This document shows, piece by piece, positions 47,473 to 59,173 of a DNA stretch of 64,000 nucleotides; position 1 is the first letter of the stretch; every line of letters starts with the position of its first letter. Origin of the DNA: Escallonia rubra (taxonomy: Eukaryota > Streptophyta > Magnoliopsida > Escalloniales > Escalloniaceae); assembly GCA_033065855.1 (NCBI GenBank), contig JAVXUO010003135.1, positions 124,001 through 188,000 on the forward strand. The letters are read 5' to 3'. Below the pieces are notes generated by a model that saw nothing but the letters and a program-made list of their open reading frames with translations, was not told the origin of the DNA and did no database searches. The position numbers and the translations under genes are program-made.

Positions 47473-49339
47473 TCAAAAAATCACTTGTATTTTCCTTTTT
47501 GGCATAAGCGTAATTTGCATGCAGACTACTCGTGGTTTGGGAAGCTACAAAAAGACTCCATTCTTTGAAAATGGGCCCCAATTGTGCTTATTATGTGGCA
47601 TCGGTTAAATATTATAGTACTCTGTAGAATAAACGAAATGTCTTATTTATCCTTACAAATGTGTGTTCCACGGTCCTCCCACCATCATCCTTGTCGTTCC
47701 AAAGCCCTATAGATTTTTTTTTTATCCCATGGCACCACATTTAGCATGGCAACAAGAAATCAAGGATTTGCAATAATCCAACTGGGCATTGGAAAAATCG
47801 AACCAAATGAAGTGGTTGACAGAGTTGGATTGTTAGTGGACATGAGTGGTGATAGTTGGACGGGGTTTTGTTTGTGGTGGGCATGTTGTGGTGGTGTTAG
47901 ACAGGGCTCTGGGATGTGGCTTCAGCTAGTGATGTCGGTGAATGGAGATGGCAACACGTGGAGTCTAGGGGGTGGCAAACACATGTGTTGGTGTTGGATG
48001 GGGCTGGGTTTGGTGAGGATGGCAGGCAGGTAGGGTTAGGTTTGGTTGGAGGGAAAAAAAAGTTGGGACACGAGTAGGAGAGACAAATAAAGATAAGGTA
48101 TTATAGTCATTTCCATATATTAGTTTGTCCAAAAGGCACTGTGTGAATACCACGTCTTGTCAATCTCGGCAATTTTTTTTACAGTTGCAACAGTTCTGGC
48201 ACCGCAAAGGGCTATTCTCAAAGAATTATGTGCCTTTTTGCAACACATCCATACTATGAAGGACCTGCATGCAAATTACCCTTGCAATAATGGTGGTTGA
48301 TTTATGACATTGGACTTAACAAATAGTTTTCACATTGCCAAATTAATAAAAGTTATGTGGTCACCTTTTATGCTATGTGTGCTTGAATATTTTTTAAGTA
48401 GACTTGTCAAGTTACATAATGATTTTCACATAGGCATTTTCTTTAGATGCAAAAATCTTTAGTAGTCTCGGAATATAACACTTATTAGAAAAAAATTGCT
48501 TCAAAAACCGTTTATTCGTTACTCAATCAAAATCATTGTTGGCGGTGCAGAGCTCAACCCCGACTCCCTAACCCCGCCCTCACCAACTTGCCCATCTCTC
48601 TAGCTAGGGTTTGTCCCTCGCCCTTCCCCCTAGCTCAGTGCACAATAGTGTTTAGTCTTGTTGGTGGTGGCCTATTTATGGTGTGATGTAGTAGGTTGTC
48701 ATGGTCATATGTAGTGGCGTGTATAGAACTAGTGGCCTTGGTTTGTTGTTGGTTGGGGTGGGTTGGCAAATGGTGGTGCTCCGAGGATTGAGTGGTGTTG
48801 CGGTTGGGGTTGTGGTGTAGGTAAGTGGTGCTTGTTTGGCAGATTGGGTGGGATGATGGTATCGTGACTACGCGCTCTGCCACGTGGTTTAGCCTCGACT
48901 CGGTGGTGATGTAATAGGTGGTCACGGTCTCATGTGGTGGCGAGTATGGGTGGAGGGGTCGTTGTTTAATTTGTTGTTGATGGGGTGGGTGGGCATGTGA
49001 TGGTGATGCGGGGATTGAGTGATCTTGGGGTTGTGGTGTAAGTTGGTGGCATTGGTTTGGTAGATTTGGGTGGGACGATGCTATGGTGAGTAAGCGCTAT
49101 GACGCGTTTAGCCGATAGTGCTGAACAAGTTCTTTGGGATGTTTAGCAAGTCACATGAGCACTTCGATTTGGGATTTTATTTGTTTCCGTGATGTTTTTA
49201 TGTTACTTTTGACTTTGATCCTTACCCTTTTTTTAATAGGACTTTGGTTCTTATGTTCTAGTCCCGAGGGGCAATGAGCATTTACTGTCTCTATCACGTT
49301 ATTTTGTGTTGAACTGCAATGGACTTTAATTGTTGGGCC
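47473..49339. other. Gene-free stretch between two hAT elements
   Basis: No gene recognised. 48,660-48,893 and 48,900-49,113 are diverged direct repeats of about 215-235 bp, GT-rich, each ending cgcgctctgccacgtggtttagcc-like. Confidence 0.6.
48660..49113. repeat. Two diverged GT-rich tandem repeats
   Basis: The units share ggtggtgatgta-ataggt-gtca, then ggattgagtg-t, then ggttgtggtgta-gt and tttagcc at matching spacing. They are old and non-coding. Confidence 0.7.
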
Positions 49340-52145
49340 TAGGGCTAGAAAAATATGACTCAACCCATACTACCTAATCCAACCCACTTGTTTTTTACTT
49401 CTTCGGGGTCAACCCAAGCCAACCCGTCGTAGGAGTGACTCGACCCGCGGGTCAGACTTGAGTTGCTGCAGATCATGGTGGGTTAGGTCGCTCGACCCGT
49501 GGATCCAAATAGGTCGCTATATAAACAAAAGAAAATACCCTAGCTGTAATCAACACTGACCATCGCAAGTCGCAACCCAACAACTCCTCTCCAGCGTCGT
49601 ACCCAACAGCTCCTCTATTTGCTGTCGCAACACAATAGATCTGAGCGACAACCATCACCATCTCCGGCACCGTACCCGACAACTCCTCTCTTCACCGTCG
49701 CAACCCAACAGATCTGAGCGACAACGATCACCATCTTCGGTGCCATACACGACAGCTCATCTCTTCAACGTCGCAACCCAACAGATCTGAGGGGCATTCT
49801 CCGTCGCCAATAACTCCTCTCTTCGTCGCCAAAATTTAGCACGCCAGTGAATTAGGGTTTCAGTTTTGAGTATCATCTTCCAGTTCTGACATTTGTACAA
49901 CTGCCAAGAACAACTGACGCCAACATTATTTCTCGCAGTCTCTCTTTGGGTACGTACAATTCTGATTCATATGATATGGTCTTTACCCAGTTCTTGCCCT
50001 TACTGTCACTAACACACCAATACACATATTGACTGAAGGATACTTATTTTTAGTCCATTTTAGTGTCCATTGCGTACTGACAAATACTATGTATGTTTTG
50101 GCGTGGGGGCATTTTGATGATAATTAATTCATGATTGAAACAAAAAAGCTAGGAAAAAAAAAAGATCCCCAATTACCCAGTATTGAAGTTGTAAGATTTG
50201 TTTCAAGTCAATCTAGTTTGAGACATTCTCAATTACCAATCGTACTGAATTGATCGAGACATTTTCATTTTTGGACTCCCTAGTACTGTAGCTAACTTGC
50301 CTCCACTACCAAGTAAAATGAATCAACCAATATATCAAGGCTAGGATAGCAACAAATCGGCAATATGCAGTCCCCTTACTGATTTTCACTCAAACAGACA
50401 GCCAAATGATTTTATCCAAAATCAACACATGGTGAAGGATATTTGGCTAGCCATTGTACAGATATACAAGAAGTGATTCATCTTTTTTGTCACTTGCAGA
50501 GTTTTGTCAGAGTCTTAGCTATTTTTCTTAAAGCCATTGGCACACATTTAGATCTAAATGACACATTGAATTGAGATATTCTCGCTCTGGTTTATGCTTT
50601 ATACATCTTTCTTTGAGTGAAGTCAGAATGCTTTATACATTTTTCTTTGAGTGAAGTAACTGATACCTATAAAACGGAAGTTGTTTGCCCTCTCTACACC
50701 CATAAAAATACAGGAGGGCTAGTCTAATACACAATAAATGGCAGATTACACAATAAAAACAGTTGTTTGATGGGAGAAGTTGCAACAACTTAAGCATACA
50801 ACTTCTGAAAGCAATGCTACTTTCAGAAGGGTGTTGTACCAAGGGAGGATTTACAAGAGGGGAACAATGGACTGAAGGTACTAATAGTGGCAGTGATTGG
50901 TGGTTTGGCTGCTTTCTTTTGTGCTGGAGCAAGAAAGGGAAAGAGACAGAGAGGAGACAGGGATTGATTTGGTTTGGGTTAGTTGTTGATATGTTTAACT
51001 GTTAAATGCATATATGACCAGAAGTATTAGCAACATTATAGAGACATAGGACAAGAAGTTGCTTTATGATAAATGACAGTCTTGTGTAAGCCGGTGAATT
51101 TGCTTTATGACTCCATGTTGTCCTAGATTTTCATCTTCTATCAAGGTCAGTAAGGTGCAAGATATGTTGCATTTCTGAAAGGTTTTCAGATTTTGAACAA
51201 GGCATCATGCACTTTATTGCTAAGCTATTTCTTGCTTTAAATATGGCTGAGTATAGAATCTTTTCATACTTGAGTGTGACTTGCTTGGGATGGAGATAAA
51301 CTAGAGTTATTACGTGAAGACTTTGAGCTAGCTTTTGCATGGAAAAATCTTTCCATATCCATTGTCCATGTATCTTCTTTTTTTTTTCCTTCAAAGATAT
51401 ACTTTCACACTGTTGCATCTGTTCTGAATCATTAAATCAAATCATGCTTGGGCTGTATCTCTAATTATTTAGCATATAGCTTATGGTGCTACTCATTTTT
51501 GCCGGATGATAACAGTTATTGCAATTGAGGATGTGAGAAGGGAGGTGAAAATACAGCAAGTCTCGACTGGATATAACAAACCATGATGCATTTGAAGACA
51601 GTGATAATGTTTAAATAGTAATGGAGTAGCTTCAAGATTGCTTTCAATGTACTGCTACTTTTCTGAGAATGCTGAACTTTAAAGTGAAAAGGCCGAGTCC
51701 CCTTTTGTAAATTTCAAGGAAAAGAGGGTCAAAGATGAGTGATGAGTTGTGAATTTTCTTGGCTAAGGTCTTTCTCAAGACTTGTGTTGGTTGAAAATCT
51801 AAGCTACTAAAACTTCTTCGTCCTTGTTTTTGTTCACAAGACAACAGTACTAGTAGACTTTTACTTTACAATAAATGTTTAATAGTTTTTTCAATTTTTA
51901 ATATGATGAGTATGAAAAATATATCCTCAGTGATTACAATAAATGTTGGGGAAAAAATGTAAGAATAAAAGTAGCAAAAAAAAAAACAAAAGATTTAACG
52001 GGACGGGTCGTACAGACTAACCCGTTCTTGACACAAACTGCATCAACCCAAGCCTGTTTGGGTCCGATTTGGGTTGGACCCGTTTTTGACCCAACCCATC
52101 TTTTACCCACAGTTATTTGATCCAACCCGACCATTGCCACCCCTA
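49340..52145. mobile_element. 2.8-kb hAT element, non-autonomous
   Basis: The left end tagggctagaaaa and the right end attgccacccctag, both followed inward by AACCC/CAACCCG-rich subterminal DNA, fit a hAT element. Flanking 8-mers are similar but shifted (gttgggcc and gtgggccg), so the target duplication is imperfect. No hAT dimerisation domain or transposase was seen. 49,558-49,800 has three copies of a roughly 80-bp unit built on gtcgcaacccaacagatctgag. A short tandem duplication lies at 50,592-50,660. Confidence 0.6.
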
Positions 52146-52681
52146 GTGGGCCGGAAGACGTGGCGGACTTTAATTGTTGAGGCCGGAAGTTGGTCTTTTG
52201 ATTTATGATCCCACGGAATGTGTTTTAATTATACTAACCAAAAAAAAAAAAGCAACAAGCCCATCCCAACGTTCAACAAGTTAGTCCAAGGTTGGGAAAA
52301 CTATTACACTTCTAACAAAAAAAGTTCATAAATTCCGAACGTAGCTAATCAGGAACTAGAAAAAAGAGCTGCCATAACATCAAGCATTGCCTTTGTCATA
52401 AACCTCAGTAGGAAAATATATGCACCACTTGATGGCGACGATCCATAGACTAAGAGAGCTGCATCAGCAGAACCGCATGGCAGATCTGTATTGGGTAACT
52501 GCAAACTTCAAAACAGAAAGACGAACTTCGCCTAATGATAGAATTATCTTCTTCGATTCTGAGACTTAAAACGCCCTCAAACAAAGTAGAATTGCACCAT
52601 GGAAGCTATAGGTCCTCAAAAATAGGAAATTCTTCTCCTTCTTCCTCCTGTGTGCCTCCGCGCCCACAACCCCGACCAGTG

Positions 52682-53959
52682 ATGCAAGCTGGTCTCCCCA
52701 CGACAGAGCACGATGCTCTACACGGAAATCAACCACTTTCTCCTGATCTCATGGATGTAAATCAAATTCAACGACCTTCCTCACCTGAAGAAGAATTAGA
52801 AAGAAAGAACAGCAAGAAACCCAAAAGCAGCCACACAACTGTGATGGAAGTTGCGAATGTATTTCCCTCGGATGCCAGAAATTCATTCAAAGATCCTGTT
52901 ACAAATGGTGGAATCCCAATCATTCCCAAATCGTACAAGGATTCGGTCTCAGCCCCTAAATCAAATGCTGTCTATTTTGATAATGAAATTGAGGAAATCA
53001 CTTCTAATGAAGAATAGGAAGAAAATGAAAACATTGACCTTGTGAAGGAAGACGAAAATATGACAGAAGGAAAGGATGCTGATCCTATGCTTCCAAGAAT
53101 AAGGTTATCCTCGAATCTAATTAGGAAGATCAGGAAGCCTTGGAAATCAAGCCTCATCATCAAATTGATTGGGAAAACCATAGGTTTCCGAGCTGTAACC
53201 ACAAGACTCGGAAACTTGTGGAGCTTACAAGGCGATTTTGATCTGGTGGACTTAGATGATGGATTCTTCCTCATCAAATTCCATTTTCCAGAAGACTATA
53301 ATCACGTGACCAATGGCGGCCCATGGATAATTCTAAATCATTATCTTACTATCCGAAAGTGGGAACCAGATTTCAAACCTTCTGAAGCCAAGGAAATCAA
53401 GACGGCCATTTGGCTCCGCCTACCGAAACTTTCTATTGAATATTACGAAGAAAAAGTCCTGCGCAAAATCGCTATCAACTTTGGCAAACCTATCAAAATC
53501 AACATGAACACAGCCACATCTACCAGAGGCAGATATGCTAGGATTTGTGTTGAAATGGATCTCTCAAAGCCTTTAATTCCTGCATATATGCTACGTGATC
53601 GCAAATATCGCGTTCAATATGAATACCTAAACAACTTTTGTTTTCTATGTGGCAGGATCGATCTTCGGAAAGAAATCTGCAGTGATCGGACTTTGTTGCC
53701 ACCGGAGCAGATCCAGCAACTCCCCGGAGAAGGCAACGGTAACATCTCTAACTCAACGTTCTCTGAGCACAGCAATGGTGTCAGAACAGAACAGGAGAGC
53801 TCCTCCATACCTGGTTACTCCTGCCCTTCTTCCTTAGAAGAGGACACCTATGGGCCATGGATGATAGCGAGGCGTAGAGGGCACAGGCCCATCAGAGGTG
53901 TGATCCAAAAGATAACCCAGCCTTCAAACAGATTTGACAAACTCCGGGATACCCTTTAA
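52682..53959 (+). pseudogene. LINE ORF1 (DUF4283 and CCHC-like knuckle)
   Basis: Start at 52,682 (MQAGLPTTEHDALHG) because the upstream part of the open frame lies outside the element. The frame runs to 53,959 with one TAG at 53,015-53,017. The DUF4283 region includes LGNLWSLQGDFDLVDLDDGF and GGPWIILNHYLTIRKWEP. The zinc knuckle reads CFLCGRIDLRKEIC, where the usual GH is DL, so the zinc-binding His is gone. It is the nucleic-acid-binding ORF1 protein of plant LINEs. A further piece in another frame runs 54,106-54,609. Confidence 0.85.
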
Positions 53960-55562
53960 GAAGAGGCCGAACCAAAACCACAACAAAAAATAAAGACCCC
54001 TAGAGCATGGGCCAGGCCCAAGAGAAAACCAGCCCAATCACATGAAAAACCAACCAAAAAGCAGATACCCTAGAGGCGGGCAATAAGGCCCAACAAGATA
54101 CAGAAATGTCAGATTCCCATGTAAGCCATATCCCATTCAGTAGAGAAGCCACCCAGTCCACTCCAGGTCAACCCATTGAAGGCAGATTCCGGAAGGATGA
54201 TTCTGCCACTCACCCCTACTCACCCTCTACGGACATCAATGAGGACACCGATGTCATTCTCCCTGAAATTGTCTACCCAACCCAAAATATCTTATTGAAA
54301 CCACCGCCAACACCAGCCGCCACCCTTCCTCTCGCTCCCTCAGTAACCCAATCCCTAGTATCCCCACCGCGAACCCCCCGGTTCAACCACACCCCGTTCG
54401 GCCTCCAAACCCATCTAACAATGGACGACGCACCAATTTGTATTCACCACCTGATCCAGTTCATGATTAACTTCAAAATACCCCCATATACACCGGAACT
54501 CCGCATAGCACGGGTATTATGGAAGAACGAAGAAGTCCGAATGAAGATCGAATGCAATCAAATTTTTGATGCTATTCTGCTCACAAGGATTTTAGCTAGG
54601 GCTTTGTAGGTCACATTGAGCAAGCTTATGGGTCTGAATTGGGTGATGAGGGTGGGGATAACAGTTTTAAGGATAAGGGTGATGAAAGTTCTATTGTTTG
54701 TACTGGGCATTTTTTCCTTGAAAAAATAGTTTTTAATGAAATAGCATCAAAAAAGTTGTGCCACACCTTAAACAAAGCATCAAGTGGAATATCATCAATG
54801 GTAAAAAAGTTAGCTTTTGAAAAGATTGGTGGTGTGGAGAAAACACCCTGAATACTAGCCTTAATAGAAATGAAAATAGCAATTGCCTGGTTCAGGATTT
54901 CATTATAAATAAGGCCTGGAATATCTCTATTCTGAAGGAAATGGTTAATGAGAATATATTAACTAATATAAGCAGGATCCACATCCCTCAATATAGCCCT
55001 GATGAAGAAGACCAACCTATTTGGTACCCCAACCCTCATGGCAAATTCACCATAGCCAGTGCTTACAAAATGCTTACCCATGATGAGGATAGTCTCTCTG
55101 TCAATAGTGAAAATTAGAACTGGCTATGGAAGCTCAACCTCCCCCCTAAAATCATCATCTTTCTATGGCTTACCATACAAAACAGACTTCCCACCAATGA
55201 GCTAAGAGCCACCAGAAATATCATCAACTCCAGCTTATGCCAAAGGTACAAAACTTCTGTTGAGTTTGCCATCCATGCTGTTAGAGACTGTCCTAAAGCT
55301 CAAACCTATGGAAAAAACCTCTTTGGTCATAATAACCTTAATCAGGTCAGTAACCCCAACACCCTCAACTGGTTGAAGAACAACATCATTGGGAAAAACA
55401 AATATGTGTTTGCTGGTATTTCCTGGACTCATATGTTTATTGCCACAATCTGGCAAACATGGAAAGATAGAAACAAAGAGTGCATTGAGGAGGGACTCAC
55501 CATCCGTAATGACATCTCTTGGAAATATACGTTGGACTTTGCAAATGACTTAATGAAAGCAT

Positions 55563-56020
55563 TTGCCAAACCAACAGTCAGGAAATAACCCAGACCCATT
55601 TACTGGCTCCCCCCCTACAGGTACTTGCAAGATCAATACTGATGGAAGCAGGAAAGACGGAGACAAAGGCGGATTTGCTGGCCTAATCCGAGATGAAAAA
55701 GGCAACTGGATTGAAGGATACATGGGATATCTACCAAGCAACACAGCTCTGGAGGTGGAACTATTTGGTCTACTCAAAGGACTACAGCTCATCAAAGCCA
55801 GAAACATAAAGGAGGCCATCTTGGAGACAGACTCAGATCAAGCTAAAAATCTCATCATCAATTAACAAAATGTCTGGCACCCGTTATCCAGCCTAATTCT
55901 AGACTGCCGCGTTCTCCTACATGACACTTAATCTTCACTTGTTCACGTGCAAAGAGAAGGCAACAGATGTGCCGATTTCCTGGCAAAATGGGGGCCTTCT
56001 AAGATAAATCTTATATGCTT
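55563..56020 (+). pseudogene. LINE RNase H domain
   Basis: Type RVT_3 RNase H with the catalytic-type acids visible: Asp in TDGS, Glu in ALEVELFGL, Asp in ETDSDQ and Asp in NRCADFLAKWG. It is interrupted by a stop at 55,863-55,865. Found at the C-terminus of some plant L1 ORF2 proteins, where it removes RNA from the hybrid. Confidence 0.8.
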
Positions 56021-56153
56021 CTAGAGCAACCCCCTGAAGAAATGTATTATCTGCTACGACATGATGCGGAAGGTTTAGGATAATGACGATTGTAATTTGA
56101 ACTCTGTTATTTTATTTCCTTTGCACCAAAAAAAAAACCATGGAAGTTATAGG

Positions 56154-56818
56154 ATGGAAAACAAGAACACAAATCGAGGTTAAACATCCCTCGTGCCATA
56201 TAGATTAGACGATTGTACGATTGTAGGAAGTAGTAACACCTGATATTGCCATATCATATCGCATAAAATTTTCTGCAATGCTTGTACACTAACCGATAAA
56301 TCAAACAAGACTGGTAGAACCACGGTGCTATGTAAATGGTTATACAAAAGTGATTCCTGGAAACTATGTCCAAGGCTAAAGTGCCCGGAAACTGTCTGCT
56401 TTATCAAGTCTGGCGGTACCCGAGCTTGACGACTCCCCCATCACATCAGGAGAAGCAGCTGCCTGTGATGACTCCCGCTTTATAGAAGTCGGGATCCCTG
56501 AAATCGCCTGTATAAAAGTATCTTCACCCATCACTTGCATTGAAAACAAAAAACTTCGTGGTCAGCATAGCTTGTTTGGCTCCTTGCCCAGTGCTTTGGA
56601 ACAACAAGAGTCATTTTTACTTTGCATTGATCAGACAGAGATATTACCTTCATCAAGTGCAACCTCAAGTCGCAGGGGCGAACTTGATTTCCAATGCACG
56701 CACCACAAATTTCGAGTAATGAAACAAAACATCAGCAGAAGCTTGCTTCTTTTCCTCGATATGCATTTGACATACCAGTCTTCACAATCGAAAATAACGA
56801 CAGTGACGATTAGGACGA
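56154..56818. other. Gene-free stretch before the right arm
   Basis: No gene or repeat recognised; the inverted-duplication homology starts at 56,819. Confidence 0.5.
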
Positions 56819-57664
56819 CTTGTGAACTTAGATGCTTTTCTCAAAATAACAATCAACTGATGTAGAGCCGTTCGGCATCAACATCGTCTACAGGTTTCTC
56901 CCTACTTCGTTTTATCTCGTTATTTCCAGAAGAACCGAATTTTTTAAAGATTATACATATCCTTTATATGCTGTGCACAACATTGAGCTTGAAAAGGTGG
57001 CAAGTGCCTACTGTTCCCAATTCAGAACTTCTGTAAGGGCTAGTTAAGGTGTCCATTAATTTCAATTAATCCAATCACAATTCACATGGAACTTAAATTA
57101 AAGAAATCACTATCTACATGGAATGGTCAATTCTTGATTACTTCAAATGACAAAGTTCATGATCTTAACCCTCGTTTTTGAGATACTAAGACAAACTTTC
57201 AGAAATGCCCTGATTCAAGATGACACAATTATGTTCAAATGCTGTACTAGAATTGAATGAGGCCACTTGAATTTCTCTGATACACATATCTGTTTGTGTA
57301 CATATCTGACGTTTTTTTTCTAATAATTTAGTTCAGATATGTCAGCACTAAAACAAGCCGGGAATAATGAAGTTGGATTGTGGAAAAGTGCCATCAACAA
57401 TGCTAGATATGAAGAGTCGTACCTCGTAGTCTTCTCGCATCGTCGGTGGTGTCAATACTTTATGATTTGTTCTCGCACCCGGAAAACACCGGGTCTCTAC
57501 ATGCATCTCGATCTCCAAGTCCTTACATCCTTTAATTCGATCAAGCTTTTGGTTCGTTTTTAATGAAGAAATTTAATTAAGTGTAGCTAAACAATGTTCA
57601 ACTACACTTAATTAAATATTAATTAAACACTTAATTTTTTAAATTTAAAAAAAAAAAAAAAAAG

Positions 57665-57830
57665 AGGAACCTTACGGGTCGGGTCTTGCTTCCTAACCCG
57701 TTTTGACTCGACCCGTGCCAACCCAAGCCTGGTTGAGTCAGATTTGGGTTAGACCTGACCCAACCCGTTTTTGACTCGCATTTTCTCAACCCAACCCCAA
57801 CCTAACCCGACCTATCCTCGCATTCCCTTT
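57665..57830. mobile_element. hAT-type terminal fragment
   Basis: Dense AACCCG/CAACCC motifs (taacccgttttgactcgacccg) typical of hAT subterminal DNA. The left arm keeps only a trace (gcaagacccgactcgttagg at about 21,822), so part was lost there or expanded here. Confidence 0.45.
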
Positions 57831-58240
57831 TTAATATGTGGAGTAAAAACTAAGAGACATGAGCAAGATGGTAAAAAATTAATATATTATATAACGATAC
57901 AAAATAGTTTAAGTGAAAAAGTAAAATTCAGATATAGTTTCTCATTGAAAAACAACAAGATCACAAGCGAATATGAAAGATTAAAAAAATTATATAAGAA
58001 AAATAAAAGATTTTCAAAAAATTTGCGTAATTTTTCATGTCCATTAAAGAAGAGTATTAGAGTAGCTTTTTACATGTTACAGAGTATTAGCTTTTTATAT
58101 GTTACGGAGTATTAGACGACCAATTCTTTGAGGGTGAATGCGCGCAACTTAACTGTTTTAATTCCGATGCAATTCACCTTAGTAAATTTAATTTGTGTTC
58201 CATTTTACTAATTAAGAGGGAAATTTTTGAATTTCCTGCA

Positions 58241-58717
58241 TCAACAAGTGAAGATAGAATGGTTACTCTCGTGGAAACCATAATACTTCAAATCTAAAAG
58301 TTCTGAAGTAATTAAACAATCGTGTAACTCCTGATAGTAGTGAGGCCATTTATTGTTACTCCCTAACTTCTCACTCGGACTCTGGATAGCATTAAAGTAT
58401 GTCCCCATTTCTGTGATATCCCGAAAATACCAGAAATTAATCTAACCGTCAACAAAAGCCATGCTAATCTACAACCGTTACTTTAGCGCGGCCCCTCGGG
58501 ACAAAGCGGACTATAATGTGGTTTGCCCGAATTGCTTCGATTACGCTTGCGAGTGGGGGGAGATGTCCAGCCTAGCTCCGGGGTTGTAGCAATTGGCCAC
58601 TGGTCGAAGTCGGGTTGGCCATAGCGTCTACTGGTGGTCCATTATTGACTGTGGATCTGGTTGCGTCAAAGGTAGCTCAGCGGCATGGCGGCAGCGGTTG
58701 GGTTTAAGGCCGTCGCA
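58241..58717. other. 477-bp segment present only in the right arm
   Basis: Relative to the left arm (single gca at about 21,448) this DNA is inserted between two gca triplets. It has no terminal inverted repeats, poly(A) or recognised coding content. It could equally be a left-arm deletion using the gca microhomology. Confidence 0.6.
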
Positions 58718-58813
58718 GTGATACTAGCTTTTTCATGAGCAAATTTGTAACTTCAACCCACTAGTTCGCAGCCTCACCATGAATTAGCCCAATAACAATG
58801 CAGGGTTGCGCAT

Positions 58814-59173
58814 ATGGACAACCTCTTCACCAACCACAACTTTCCCTGTTTTTTCTTCTGCTCCCCTCGTCACTGTCTCTCTTCTCTCTTAATAAAACCT
58901 TGTTTTTTCCTCTCTAAAGCATCAATCCTATCTCTAAACACTATTCCCCTCCTCTCCATCAATCCAGCCACCGATCTGACATTTGCAGTTGATGGTGGCT
59001 TGGTGGTGTCCGGTTCGGTAAAGAAGGGCGGCGTGGATTTGGTGATGGGTGACGGTGGCGGCGTGGGTTCAGTGACGGGGGACGGCGGCGACGTTAGTTT
59101 GGCGTTGGGTTCTGGTGGGGGGAGGTGGCCAAGGTGGTCACTCCAATTAGCGGTGGTGGCTCAGACCTGTTGA
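58814..59173 (+). other. Open frame kept in both arms (low support)
   Basis: A 119-codon frame, PATDLTFAVDGGLVVSGSVK then Gly/Val/Asp-rich repeats, is also open at 20,999-21,355 minus in the left arm with a different N-terminus. No domain was recognised. GC-rich repeats alone could keep it open. Confidence 0.2.

Larger units (their letters stand above)
52613..56137 (+). mobile_element. L1-type LINE with internal deletion of endonuclease and RT
   Basis: Bounded by 16-bp repeats ccatggaag[c/t]tatagg (52,597-52,612 and 56,138-56,153), with a short A-run at its 3' end. It carries ORF1 with DUF4283 and a zinc knuckle. After about 54,610 it passes straight to the zf-RVT region (about 54,880-55,560) and a C-terminal RNase H (55,563-56,020; INTDGS, ALEVELFGL, ETDSDQ, then HVQREGNRCADFLAKWG). 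Endonuclease and the RT core, more than 2 kb in intact relatives, are missing. The full 5' region with ORF1 start remains, so it inserted full length and was deleted later, or moved as a deleted copy. Confidence 0.9.
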
